Assembly (NCBI GenBank): GCA_039000515.1 | Contig: JBCFYV010000001.1 | Location: 59,640,234 to 59,704,233, forward strand | Length of the DNA stretch: 64,000 nucleotides | From: Timema cristinae | Taxonomy: Eukaryota; Arthropoda; Insecta; Phasmatodea; Timematidae | Direction: 5' to 3' | In this document: positions 9,217 through 21,100 of the stretch, piece by piece | Layout: every line of letters starts with the position of its first letter | Position numbering within the stretch: the first letter of the stretch is position 1 | Notes under the pieces: model-generated | Seen by the model: only the letters and a program-made list of their open reading frames with translations | Database searches by the model: none | What the model was told of the DNA's origin: nothing | Translations under genes and position numbers: made by a program

Positions 9217-10914
9217 TGTCGTTATTATTTTTTAAATCCTCGGCTGGACAATCAAAGACCTGAAGGAGACGCCAACATTGTTGTGACTTAGTTTGCTATC
9301 CAGGGTTGAATTGCTTATCTAATCCATAATATATATTTACGAGTATATCTTACCCCCTTAATGTGAACAAACCAGTATATGTACTAAGATACATATGTAA
9401 GACAAAGTTTCCAGGGCTCGATTCCCGTGTGTAGGTGTATTTTTTTTCAGAATATGATATGTATTAAATGGTGAAGGAGAAACGATACATATAAAGGAGG
9501 CAGCAGCTTTCTCATCACGGCGTTAGGAAGACTGCCCGCTGCGCCAAGTGTCCAGAAAGAATGTATAACTCTCTCTCTCTCTCTCTCTCTCTGTGAAGGG
9601 AGACATGTATTTGTCTGTTAATCTATGTCGCGTGGTCAATGGTCAAGACGTCTAAGGAATCACTTGGCCGCGAGGCGTTAGCATGTCTGTCTGTCCCCTC
9701 AGAGTCAAGTGTCCAGGCTTCGATTCCCTGTATGACTGAAAATGATGGTTTAAGGGGGAGGGGAATGGGAACTAGTACACCAATTGAAGCAAAGAGACGG
9801 TCTTACACATGCCAGGGGTTCAAAACCCTATATTAGCCACATGTCATGATGTTTTTTCTGGAGAGCGGATTCCCGTAAGGTGCTTCCCTGTCTCACTCTC
9901 CATGGCTTCGTTGAAACAGCAACAATAAATTTAACGTTCGCAAAAATATTTACTTTTACAAAAAAAATCACAAGTAATACAATTATGAAAATCTTGAAAT
10001 TATTTTAAATTAATATGTTGATGAAACTATATACGCTGATATAATATATAACATTTACACTAAACAAATTAGTTACTTAAACAGCAACCAAATATTTAAT
10101 GTCCGAAAAAATATTTTGATCTAATAATAAATTTACTTTTACAAAAAAACAAACAAAAAAAACCACAAGTTTTACAATTATGAAAATCTTGAAAATATTT
10201 TGATATATATATTTAGTTTTACAAAAAAACAAAAAAAAACACAAGTTTTACAATTATGAAAATCTTGAAAATATTTTGATATAATAATATATTTAGTTTT
10301 ACAAAAAAATCACAAGTAATACAATTATGAAAATATTGAAATTATTTTAAATAAATATGTTGATTAAACTATATATACGCTGACATAATATTTTGTTATA
10401 AAAATATATTTACTTTTACAAAAAAAACACAAGTAATACACTTATGAGGATCTTGAAATTATTTTAAATTAATATGTTGTTACGTTTTAAATATGAAACT
10501 ATATATCCTTTACCGTCCAAATAAGCCTCCATATAAATCTATGTAATTGAAAACATTTAACTTTAAGCTTTAATCATGATAATCTAATATTGGTTTGATT
10601 ATTCAATTTTACATATTATGTTATTTTAAAGTGTTATGAGCTTCGTTGTTACACCTTCATTACACTATAGGGCGTTTTACATGACAGTTTTATCATCCAA
10701 CTATGTCAAATAAAAATTTGTATACAACTAAGTATTTAAATTAACATATTTGTATAAATTGTACATTTTTTTTGACATTAATGAATATATTTGTCAACAA
10801 TTAACTTGATATGAAATTGTTCTAATAATACACCATCATGATTTAATATTATATTTGTGTTTTGCTTATCATACATGTTTTCATACACCCTCATGACACT
10901 TGTTCTCAATATAT
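9217..10914. other. Noncoding AT-rich sequence with (CT)n and a dispersed ~100-bp repeat
   Basis: A CT microsatellite lies at 9569-9592. From about 9905 to 10505 a unit containing CACAAGTAATACAATTATGA, AAATCTTGAAATTATTTTAA and TTTACTTTTACAAAAAAA recurs four to five times with small differences. The rest is AT-rich with no gene seen. Confidence 0.6.
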
Positions 10915-11078
10915 TCACAGCTGATCACACATTGATGGTGGAGTTGCTAAATTTATGTAAGGTATTTCGTAATCATTTCCAGTGGGATGCATCATACCTC
11001 CGTTCAGACCCATGTCTATAGAGAGGGTCTTGTTGACATCATTGGTAGCGGGGGGCCCAGCTCTATGACAGCTCTCTC

Positions 11079-11162
11079 TTCTCTCTCTCTCACACACACA
11101 CACACCACACACACCACACACACACACACAACACAACACACACACACACACACACACACACA
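11079..11162. repeat. (CA)n microsatellite
   Basis: A tract of CACACA and CACCACAC immediately upstream of a gene C relic. Open frames across it are artefacts. Confidence 0.9.
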
Positions 11163-11225
11163 CGGCGTATCGGTGAGCGATAGACATGTAATTTACAAAG
11201 TAGCGGAGCGAGGCTACATAGCTGG
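11163..11225 (+). pseudogene. Relic fragment of gene C
   Basis: The segment GATAGACATGTAATTTACAA through GAGCGAGGCTACATAG nearly matches 7480-7524 of gene C, encoding VIYKV-ERGYI of the N-terminal domain. Similarity ends abruptly on both sides; the left border is the CA repeat. It shows that gene C was present in further, mostly lost copies. Confidence 0.7.
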
Positions 11226-11355
11226 GGTCCTTGAAGGTCGTTAAATCACATCGAGGAACAAAATGTTAAATTTAAACATCATTCATTAACCTCCTTGGAG
11301 TTACACGACCTCATGAGTTCGTTGAATGTACATTTATTCAGATAAACAGGTGATC

Positions 11356-11545
11356 ATATCAACTGTATCGAGTCATTTTAAAGCAATAAGCGTAGTTGAA
11401 AACTAATATTACACCGTCAATGATGATGAGCCAAATAGTAATACTTATTTCAACTGTATCGAGTCATTTTAAAGCAATAAACGTAGTTGAAAACTAATAT
11501 TACTCCGTCAATATTTAATGATTATGATGATTCAAATAGTAATTA
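11356..11545. repeat. Two tandem copies of a ~92-bp unit
   Basis: Both copies contain CAACTGTATCGAGTCATTTT and GTAGTTGAAAACTAATATTA, followed by CCGTCAAT. They start at about 11357 and 11450. No function is evident. Confidence 0.75.
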
Positions 11546-11599
11546 CCTATTCTATTTGATCTAAATTAGAAAGATCGGTTCAATGCTTCTCTAGAGAAA

Positions 11600-11697
11600 A
11601 TGGGATATGATTCATATATATAGAGAGCTGTTTTAGAATAACCCTGCCTTCTTCACGTGAAAATATAAAGCTACGGAGCGCTTGATTAGACAAAACC
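11600..11697 (+). promoter_or_regulatory. Possible promoter of the small two-exon gene
   Basis: CATATATATAGAGAGCTG (about 11612-11629) is a TATA-like element about 75-85 bp before ATG 11698. The region between includes CTTCACGTGAAAATATAAAG, and the ATG context is AAAACCATGG, a strong initiation context. This is a motif-based call only. Confidence 0.35.
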
Positions 11698-12518
11698 ATG
11701 GAAAATTCAACAACAGCCACATCAGGTATTTCAATTATCTTCTTTTACATAACTTAAAAAGTGTTTGATTTAATGTTCATAAACCATGTTTGGTGTCAAC
11801 ATTTTGGTCTAACTGGTTAGGGTCATCCCGTAACTTCCTATAAATACTATCAACATTTATTTCTAAAAGGGAAACTTGAACGTAATTATCTGGTGAACTG
11901 GAACAAATTATTATTATTATTTAACACAACAGCTTATTACCCCCGTTCGCCTTATATGCTTAAGTACTAATGTATTAGGAATTTGAAAGGTTGAATTTAG
12001 AGGAAGTAAACACACATTTGCGTGGTGTGAGAGTGGAAAAAAAACTAACCTTATTTCACCCACACAAGATTCGAGGGAGGGAATCCTTAAATCAGTGGAC
12101 GGATACTCTACCAACTAAACTAAGGTGTCGGGTTAAATGGGTACCCTGGGAGTGTTTGTTTGACATTGCAACAGAAAACTTAAGACCCTTAGAGTTGAGG
12201 GGATTGTTTGATGTTTAGGTTACTTTACAGATGTTGCGAGGAAAGCCTACTTAACGGTTTCTACACCGATACAATAAACAACAGTGGGAGAAATCACCTT
12301 AATATTTTCCCTGGCTGTGATTTACATGAGTAGGCCAGAAGGAATGGTATGCGCCACCGCCTGGAAGTCAGAAAGATGTTTACATGCTAGGAATGCGACA
12401 CATAACACATAACGTACATATAGATGTGAAATTACTTTTACTCTTTGTGTCAAAATAGTAATATAGTTGAATGATAAAGCCGGCAGTTGAAACGCTCAAA
12501 ATTGTAATGAAGTGTAAC

Positions 12519-12552
<34 letters not shown>

Positions 12553-15500
12553 TAATAATATTTAGCACCGCGTATTACTACCCGTTCGGGTTATACGCTT
12601 TAAGTACTAATTACGCTAAAGGATTAGGAATTGGGAAGGTTTAATTAGATGAAGTGAACCTGCATTTGCGTGGAGGGAGAGTGGAAAACCATTTAGGAAA
12701 AACCACCCACAGTTCACCCGACCGAGATTCAAAACTCGATCTCCCCGTCCTCAGCAGTCGAGCTCAGCACGACTAGCGCGTTAGCCAACTACGCACCGAG
12801 GCGGTTAAATTAAATTGATTTAGCCTACATGCTATCTCCATTAATTTCGCAAATAGTTGTAGGCCTATTATTTATTTTACTGATAAAATATTTGTAGATA
12901 GTACAATCTTGTTCTACATTAATAAGTTTTTATATTAAAAATAAAATCCTTCTAAGATATAGTCTGAAGATAGTTGATTAAAATGATAAGTTAGTGTTGA
13001 CGTGCAGAGACATGACTTCGGGCTTTTCTCGTTCAAATTTATTTGTTCAAACATTTTAGCTGGATGTGCAACACCTTTTTATCGTATTTTCATTGCATCA
13101 ACTTTTAAAGTTACTATTTATTGATACGTATGTCTATTATAAACACATGAATAATACGAACAGTTCGAATGGCTAGTAAGTCACGATGCACACACATATT
13201 TTTGCGAACATTAAATTTCTTGTTACTGTTTAGTGTAAATGTTTATGTCAGCTTATATATACTCTAAATAAAATAAATAAGTTAGCACCGAAAATATGAC
13301 ATGGTCAACGGAGAGTTTTTATTGTAATTCTAGCTATGGTATAATTGTGGTGGTTTTCTCCTGGGTAGGTTTCCCAACCTCTCTTCATTCAAATGCGGGT
13401 ACATTTACTATGAATAATGTCAGCGTATATATACTCTAGCAACTAGGACGGTGACGGGAGATCGTGGTACGTTAAATGATTATTTTAACCAACTATTTAT
13501 TCAGAGTCCCAGTGAGTAATATACTTTTGCCATAAAACTTAGTTTCCCAAGAATTATCCTCCTATTAAATTAGGTCTATATATATATATTAATTTATTTT
13601 GATTGTGTTAAGCCTTAATTTAGCTAGGCTTTATTTGATAACTACAAGATTTACTAGAGGAGATATGGATACAATTGCCATTTAAATAATATCTCAACTT
13701 ATTCTTTCGAAACACGGCACCTTAATTATTTTTTCCAACCAATTTAATAGAATTCAAACCGCCACATTTTACTGCTAGACTATACCAAATATGACTTTTA
13801 TAATTGACATAGAAATAATATCGTGTTTAATTTTGAACTAAAATAAATTGTTATTAAAAATTTTTCTAAACGTGCTAAACACCATATTTGAGTTCAAAAT
13901 AGTGCAAAGTGATGTAAAATAATACATTTATATTGGCAAAGTAAAGACCAAAATTATTTGGTAGGGTGGTAGCTTGCTAGTTGGCTCCCCTATTTGCTTA
14001 ATGTTAATGTTTTTCCTTGCAAAACTAAAACAAACCTATATGTACTTGGGCGCAAAATGATGCAAAACAAGATTATTAATTTGGCATATAAAACACCAAG
14101 TTATCGATTCGGGGTACTTCGCTCAACTTGATCCACTTATCATATTAATTTTTTTCGCAAAACTATTGATGTACAAAACGCAATATTTGGGTGCGAAATG
14201 GTACAAAATTAAACTTTTAAATTGGCACCAAATAAAACCAATATTTTAATTTAGGGGGCTACACTTAGCTTGGCCCCCAAAATAAAAATGGACATACCAT
14301 CTCTGAGGTTGGTGTGGAAAACGTGATACTCGGGTGAAAAATTGTGTAAAGTTGGTACTACATCTAAATTCTGAATTTAGAGGGCCAACATAAGTGATCT
14401 TATAGAGGACCTGATTACCCCCTATGTTCCTGGAATACCATGATATTTACTTAGAGAGGTGTGTTTGATCTGGTTTCAGTTCACCAATTCCACTGCCTTT
14501 CAAAATATTCACACAAGCATCACGGCATAGTTCCTACTGCTTTGTTTTTTTAATATAGGGGTCAATTTTAATCTGTTCAATTTGTTAATACCCATTGATA
14601 TATGTTGTCTTTTGACGTCACGTACAGCTTTGTCAATGACCTTAGCACGGCCAATCAAAGCACGAAGTCACTAATTCTAATCATATGGTGTCTTGTTTTA
14701 ATCAATTGTATTTGGAGCAGGGGATAGTTTGTCACATTTAAGGTTACCATTTTCCCAGGGCTCTTTAAATTGGTGCAACTTGTCATACAACAGTGATAAT
14801 ATATGAAACGAAGAATTTTATCTCAGCACTCGTTCCACATTTTCAAATACAGCCTTCATGTCAAACTGATCTGTATATCTGAATGACTGAAATACAGCCC
14901 TTGGTGCTGCCATTTAGTAAGAGATCCTCGGGACTGACACACTGATCTTGAGGACCACCAAGCAATTAATTGATTTGTTCCTTCACCCAGTTCTGAGAGT
15001 CATGGTCACTCTCTGGCCTCCATAATTGTATGACCAATCCTCGTTTCACGTAATAAAACCACCTCAATGTTTTTATTTTATACTTGACGATACGAAGAGA
15101 AAGCTGTCCAGGCAAACCTCCACCTACCTGCTCTACCACTATTTTCTTAGCACCGTGTCTTACTACCTGTTTAGGCTCTACGCTTATATACTAATTACGA
15201 TGATGGTGTTTTTAGGGATAAGGAAGGTTATATTTAGAGTAATTGTACTCACATTTGCGTGTAGGGAGAGTTGAAAGCCATTTTGGAAAGTACCCTCAGT
15301 ACACAAAATCAAGATTATAACCTCTATCTCCCCGCCATCGGCAGTCTAGTCTATTGTGAGGATATCACCATAGACCATGCGTCCACTGAAGCAGGTCTCT
15401 ACCACTTTTCCCAAGGTAAGAATGTTAAGGTGATTTTATGAGGCCAGCCAGCCAAATCTAGGACATCCTCAAGTGGCTCCTGTTGCATCCCCATAATAAG

Positions 15501-17276
15501 CCGGCGTCTTCAGGGATTATCCAAAAATGTCAACAAATCTGTTGTTGAGACGCACCAAGTATTGCTGCAGCAGCCTCCAAAATGTATGTAATATAAAGTA
15601 GGAAATATTTCAAAAATTCGGTCCCTGAACTATCTAAAATCAAACAAATCATCATTTAAACTACCAAAATATTGCCTGAAAACAAAAAGTTGACTGTATA
15701 TATATTTACTATCGGGGGCTCTCATTACTACAGTGATAAAATAATCGGGCACTCTCACTACCCGATACTAAAATGTGTCCACCTGTCACTACAACTACTC
15801 AGTTTTATAATCATAATGATTATTTCCCTTAATTTCTAGAACATCAACTGTTTGATGAAACTTTTTGAGTGGTACAGTTCTAAAAGTGAATTCATCTACA
15901 TTAAACACTCTTCCAATTGTCGTTGAATTATTTAAGTCATAATATTTTTTTAAAGGTTTTTTCACTTTAAAATATGCTATCGCTTTAAAGTAATAAAATA
16001 TAATCTTACCACTTACAGGTGGTAATATTATCATTTGTCTTATAGTGGGGTTTAATCACTGGTCCAACTGTCGGTGTTTCGATAACAGATGACATCTGTG
16101 ACGTTTCTGGACGTATGTAATAAGCGTATCTTTGTGTTAGTCTTTTAAAAAAAATTATAGATGCGGCAATTGAACAAGCATGATACTCGCAAAAAATCTT
16201 CCAACAAATTGAAACCTTATTATCATAATAATACCTTTAAGTAACTAGTCTTTCCGGAATTCAACCCCGGAACACATATATCAGTAAGCCGGAACGGTAT
16301 CAACTGAGCTAAGGTAGAGACAATTTTTAATTTATACATGCTTCAAATATCAACAGAAGTTAAGTGTCAGAATATAAATGCACAGTAATTTCTAACCTTC
16401 AATGTGTTAAAATGAAATACCTCAATAATAGTCATAAGTCAAACCTCCATTTCCTCCGAAATTGTCCGTATCCCACTGTCATCCTACAACGTTAAAGTAC
16501 TTTGGTATATTGGGACAACTATACAGCCTCTGGAGGCGGAAAAACGTCCCATGTCTCTGCGACGTTAGGGAGCCAAAACCAACCAGCATATTACCTGAAA
16601 CAATTAAACAAGAAAATAATACGTACACTTTAGCTTATGAAACAAAATAAAGGCTAGCAATTGACAAATTGAAATACAAAATTAATATTTACATTTTTGC
16701 GTATGAGGTGGTAGCATAATAATTTCTAATTTAGCATGAGAACCAAAATTAATATTATAAAATTTAGCGCATGAAAAAAATAACACACCTAGTTTAGCAT
16801 ATTAAAAAAAAATCTTAGAACACCTGTACTACTTGAACACTTGGTGAAAATCTTTTTTAAACTCAACATCTTCGAGTGTTCTAAGTAAAAATATGTTTCA
16901 AGAATGAGTAACTGTGCATTTTTCTCCGTCTATAAATAGTTGTATTAGGCCTAAAGGTGGTCACCACACCAAGATTGCACCTCAAGGAAGGGGCTACCTT
17001 CACCGGGGTAACCCACACTTTATTCAACATTATATTGATGAAAGGACATGACGTCATCGGTCAAGTTAGACGTATTTAAAAAAATAAGTCATGTGTATAT
17101 TTTCTTTAATAGTACCAACTATGACTATTAAGATATTTTATAATATTTAACAAGCACAGAGTGAATAATATTAAAGTAATAATAAGCTATCTTTTCTTTT
17201 ATTTCCAGACGCTGCTGCTTATCAAACACGCTTATTAGAAGAAACTGGCCAAACAGCACCGATAAACGACAAATAA
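11698..17276 (+). CDS. Candidate small two-exon gene (31 residues)
   Basis: Exon 1 is 11698-11725: ATG in a strong context, nine codons and one extra base, then donor CAG|GTATTT. Exon 2 is 17209-17276, after a pyrimidine-rich acceptor (CTTTTCTTTTATTTCCAG). The phases fit: G+AC makes an Asp codon, and the frame runs to TAA 17274-17276. The product is 31 residues, polar, with [10 protein letters not shown] at the start and [10 protein letters not shown] in the second exon. ATTAAA follows at about 17304. There is no recognised family. The long intron contains SINEs, and further exons in it cannot be excluded, so the real protein could be longer. It rests on splice-site quality and phase match only. 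Confidence 0.35.
11932..12130 (-). repeat. tRNA-derived SINE, diverged copy
   Basis: Read on the + strand it begins TTATTACCCCCGTTCGCCTT, has the family core CATTTGCGTGGTGTGAGAGT, and ends in tRNA-like sequence (GGACGGATACTCTACCAACTAAACTAAGG). The ATT run at 11910-11922 is its 3' tail on the - strand. Confidence 0.6.
12521..12806 (-). repeat. tRNA-derived SINE, well-preserved copy
   Basis: On the - strand it starts with a tRNA-like head: GGTGCGTAGTTGGCTAACGC resembles an A box, and TTTTGAATCTCGGT further on stands for a degenerate B box. It continues with TTTTCCACTCTCCCTCCACG and ends GGTGCT followed by a (TTA)n tail (12521-12560 on the + strand). This copy is a good reference for the family in this window. 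Confidence 0.7.
12807..13860. other. AT-rich noncoding stretch with a SINE fragment
   Basis: No gene is seen. About 13330-13405 carries a plus-orientation SINE body fragment (TTTCCCAACCTCTCTTCATT then CAAATGCGGGTACATT). A TA repeat lies near 13577. Confidence 0.4.
13860..14385. repeat. Diverged ~150-bp tandem repeat
   Basis: Segments near 13888, 14044, 14187 and 14330 share the pattern TTGGGCGCAAAATGATGCAA followed by TTTAAATTGGCA-like and AGGGGGCTAC-like sequence. Spacing is roughly 145-155 bp and divergence is high. Confidence 0.5.
14780..15600 (-). pseudogene. Decayed coding-like sequence interrupted by a SINE
   Basis: On the - strand several frames read as protein-like segments, for example [20 protein letters not shown] (15480-15420), [15 protein letters not shown] (about 15010) and [16 protein letters not shown] (about 14840). 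They are separated by frameshifts and stops, and a SINE sits in the middle with its duplication. No family was recognised. It may be an old retrocopy or transposon gene. The case rests only on protein-like character. Confidence 0.3.
15147..15396 (-). repeat. tRNA-derived SINE with target-site duplication
   Basis: This 250-bp copy is flanked by CTCTACCACTATTTTC (15131-15146) and CTCTACCACTTTTC (15397-15410), a clear duplication. On the + strand it reads TTAGCACCGTGTCTTACTAC at the start, has the core CATTTGCGTGTAGGGAGAGT, and ends in tRNA-like sequence (ACCATAGACCATGCGTCCAC). It defines both boundaries of the SINE family and shows L1-type retrotransposition with long duplications. Confidence 0.8.
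15601..17208. other. Intron-like AT-rich sequence with a tRNA-like segment
   Basis: No further exon is recognised. On the - strand at about 16320-16249, TAGCTCAGTTGATA and GGGGTTGAATTCC resemble A and B boxes at tRNA-like spacing. The anticodon stem does not form well, so it is a SINE head or tRNA pseudogene. The open frames here are short and uninformative. Confidence 0.35.
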
Positions 17277-17789
17277 CTCGAAGAAGACTCTTGTTTTTAC
17301 CAATTAAATATTACTTTACTGTTTCAAACAATAACATTTAAATCATTAGCCATAAAATTTACTTTATAATTAAATATTATAAATCTGATCCTTAAAAAAA
17401 CAGTAAAGATAATTAGTTTATATCGTATCACCCTTAAAGTGAACATTGTATAATTTGTAGATAAAGTTTCACTAAAAAATTAGTGGGTTGTAATATTTCT
17501 TGTTGGGTATATTCTCTTTTGTGAGTCTTCGTAATCCGTCAAAATTAGTTTCTCAAGCTTCAAACAGTCCTTCGCCAGCAATGTCGGTTACTTGAAGCGC
17601 AGGTAAGCTTAACATTACTATATATTTTAACATTTATTCAATTAATTAATTATCAAGCATTAATCATATATATTTATTATTATTATTATTATAGTTTTCC
17701 TAAAGGTAAACTAAGATTTTCAGACTATAAACATATTTATTAGTGTAAACATTTCTTTCTCTCGACCCCCCGAAGAGAAAAGAGTAGTA
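17277..17789. other. Downstream AT-rich noncoding sequence
   Basis: Contains an (ATT)n run at about 17671-17692 and no gene. ATTAAA at about 17304 could serve the small gene ending at 17276. Confidence 0.4.
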
Positions 17790-18160
17790 GATAGGGCTTC
17801 TTAAAACAGTGACGTCATCGCTCGTGGAGAGAGTGTATTGTGATTTAAAAGTGATTTTTTTTATAAATTTTTATCCTGCGGTGGTTTTTAATGGTGTGGC
17901 CCCACACCTGTGGGAGTCATTGGCCGGATTTGCAGGGTTTATTCTTATCCAAACTGGTTCAACACTACAAATTTTGTTCTATTTGAATTTTTATGTGCGA
18001 ATTATTTGATTTTAAATGCGTGCTTTTTGATTGTACGTGTGCCCCATTAGTTTTTTTAATATGTCCACCATTTTATTGTATGTGTGCCTAAGTGTTTTTT
18101 TTATGTGTATCCCATTGGATCGAATGTCTGGGGCAGGATCGGGGCTGATGTGGGAGTTAT
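17790..18160 (+). repeat. Unnamed interspersed repeat, copy 1
   Basis: The sequence from CTTCTTAAAACAGTGACGTC through GTGGAGAGAGTGTATTGTGA and on to TGTATCCCATTGGATCG and GGGGCAGGATCGGGGCTGAT matches, with divergence, the reverse complement of 26680-27075. It has no coding capacity and unknown class. Confidence 0.5.
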
Positions 18161-21100
18161 TTTTTTATTGATAGGTGCGTGGAGTCACTGGCGTCTGACA
18201 CACATACTCTGCCAATGATCAGACAGATTATAAACTAAGTCTTAGCTCTACCTCACTCAGCCACCAGAGAGAGACCTTTCACTTTTTCCCCCTCCTCCTA
18301 CACTCCTCTCCCACTAGTGATCTCTGTGTCATACACCCCCGGGGTGTTTGAATGTCATAATCTCCACACTCCTAGATGAGAAATTTTAATGTCGTAACCG
18401 GATATCAATGACTCTATTGAAGAGTCATTAACCTCCCACTCCCAAAGAGTGTGACTTAATTGTGCCCATTTTTGTTACAATTACTCGTCGGAAAGTCCTC
18501 TGGAGTATTTACCCATCGGGTAGGCGTCGTCCGCCCTCCAGATGTGTTTCAAAATAATCACATTCTGATCGCTTTTCAAAGAGAAACCTATGCAAATGTG
18601 TTGGTTGGATGTACACCTTTGCCATGTATGGACAGTAATCAGTCGTATCAAGCTGGAATTGATCCTTGATATTTTTGTCGGGTACTTGATAACATGTACT
18701 TGCCAAACCCGAGATTCAAAGAGTTTTTTTCTTAGCACCGCCAATATCGTTAGAACAGTCATATATTGATCTTTCCACTCTCCATCCACGCATACGTTTC
18801 TTGCACGCGTATTTACACTAATGTGTGACCAAGTGGGATGTGTACCAGCATTTGCGTGAGAGTGTAAGGAGAGTGTTTAAGCACATTCACAGAATCGAAC
18901 CAAGGACCCTCAGTTCTGTAGGAAAATGCATTATCAAAGAAAATGTGGTAGGGAGAGGTAATGTATAATATAACGGAAATGCTCTAGAATTTACCTGGAG
19001 GAAGAGAGGAAAACCTAATAACAATTCACCTTAGTTCTTAGATAAAATCATTTGATTGGGTGATTAAACTAGTTGAAGATTTATATCAGCATTTGCGTGG
19101 GAGTGAATTTGGAAAACCCTTAAAGGAGAGTGTTATAAGCAACTCCACAGAATTGAACCAAGGAATTTCGCTCAGTAGGTAAACGCATTACCGACTACGT
19201 TGACGATGAGCTAGCTAATATGGTAGTCTCTGTTTATATATATATATATATATATAATATATATATATAATGCTTGGGAGTGAAATAGGAAAACCCTACA
19301 AGACTGTCCCCAATTGAAATATTTCTGAAAGTACATCAGCACGTATACCCTATATGGATAACAGACCCCAAATAAACGGATAACGAGCCTTCATATTGTG
19401 CCCCTATCTACCAAGGGAGAAACACGTCCCCATCACGCGGATGAGAAAGCACTACTAACGAATAACTGTAAATCTATACGGTTTTACACTAACAGAGTTG
19501 GCTTTTCAGAAAATATTTGTCATTTAGGTAGAGTATTGTGGGCCAAGCGTGTTAAAACTCGTCTGGTTATTGAGCTGGTCTCCTAATTTCGCTACTTTTG
19601 AGCGTGTATAATCCCGCCCAGGCATTGACGTCTACACCCGTTGGTTATATAGGTATAGTTTGTGATGCTAGTGTCCTGAGGTAATTGAACCAAGCATTGG
19701 CGTTTTAGAGGGCTGTAGCATGGGGAATAGGAAGTGGAAAATGTACTTAAATTGACATGGAAGTAGAGAATAAAGCGTGAAGTATTGCTTCTCGTCTGTC
19801 TCACGTCCGCAGCACATGGCCTCTGAAATAACCATTATTGAATAGATAGGGTGGTTCTCAAACGGCTGTTTACCAATCGCACATCAATATTATCTTAATA
19901 TAATTTCAAATTAATTTGTTCCATTTTAGATCATAGCTTCTTACTGGCTATTAGATCAATTTGCTACTTAAATAAACTTTTCTAAAAACACAGAAATGTG
20001 GGTGTAAATTTTCCCTTGATAATAAGTCTATAAAAAAACAATCAAAAACTGTCTAATCCTGATCGTTTTGAAGTGTAGGCTTCCTAAAATATTATAAATA
20101 TAGGGTATATAACTGGCAGTCTTTCACTCAAATGATTATATGTTAGAATGTGGCATACAAACTAACTTAATTCTATAACACACAACCCCACTATTTGGTT
20201 CGTTAATTCATCTCTGGGAAAAATCACAGGAATAATAACAAGTAACCTCAGGTCAAGAGGCAAACACTTTAACGACTACGCTGACGTTGAGCTAACCCAT
20301 TCTGATGGGAAGAGCTTACAAACACATCCACAACATATGGAGACCTGAGAGTACATCAGCACGTTTAGCTTAGTGGGAGAACAGTCTCGAAATGATCCGA
20401 TAAAGGGATTTCATAATGTGCCATTATCATCTAGGTAAATACAGCCACGCTCGTCGGTCATGTAGATATACTATTGTGGTGAATGTGCTGTGAGGTATTT
20501 GAACCTAACATTGGCGTTTCGAAACAGATCTTTCGTATCAGTAAAGTATAGGTAGGCAATCGTGTTCCAACTCGTCTGGTATTGAAATGCTGCTTTACAT
20601 GAATCGGTCAGTCCTCGGAAGTAATGATACAGCCCTGATTATATACACTCAGGGGGCCCCTCTTCAAATAAAAGCCTTAAAGTGATTTATAATTTACAGT
20701 TAGGGGCCGCTCTTCCGACAAAAGCCTACACAAATATGCTTTGTAAGATATCTACCTTTGTCATGAATGGACAGGTATTTGCATGGATTCCTGAGAGTAC
20801 ATACATAAGCACGTCTACACGGTTTGATGTCATTTGACTGGGCAATTGAAGTGGCCCAGGAGGTGTACCAGCATTGGCACTGGAATGATCGTCATATCGC
20901 CCTAGTTTATTCACTGTAAGCTGAGAATAGGCTCACCGGGTCTAATTATGCTTTTGTGTTGGACGCACAAGAACTAATTAGGCTATTGTGCTAGGAATGA
21001 GCAAGGCCAAATTAGAGGAAGCGTACCCAAATTTTCACGGAGAGATAGAATAGAAAACTTATTAGAAAACTCTCTAATCACGCCCGACACGGATGAAAAC

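Noticed and set aside
16249..16320. Functional tRNA gene
   Set aside because: A and B box resemblance but no convincing anticodon stem or acceptor pairing.
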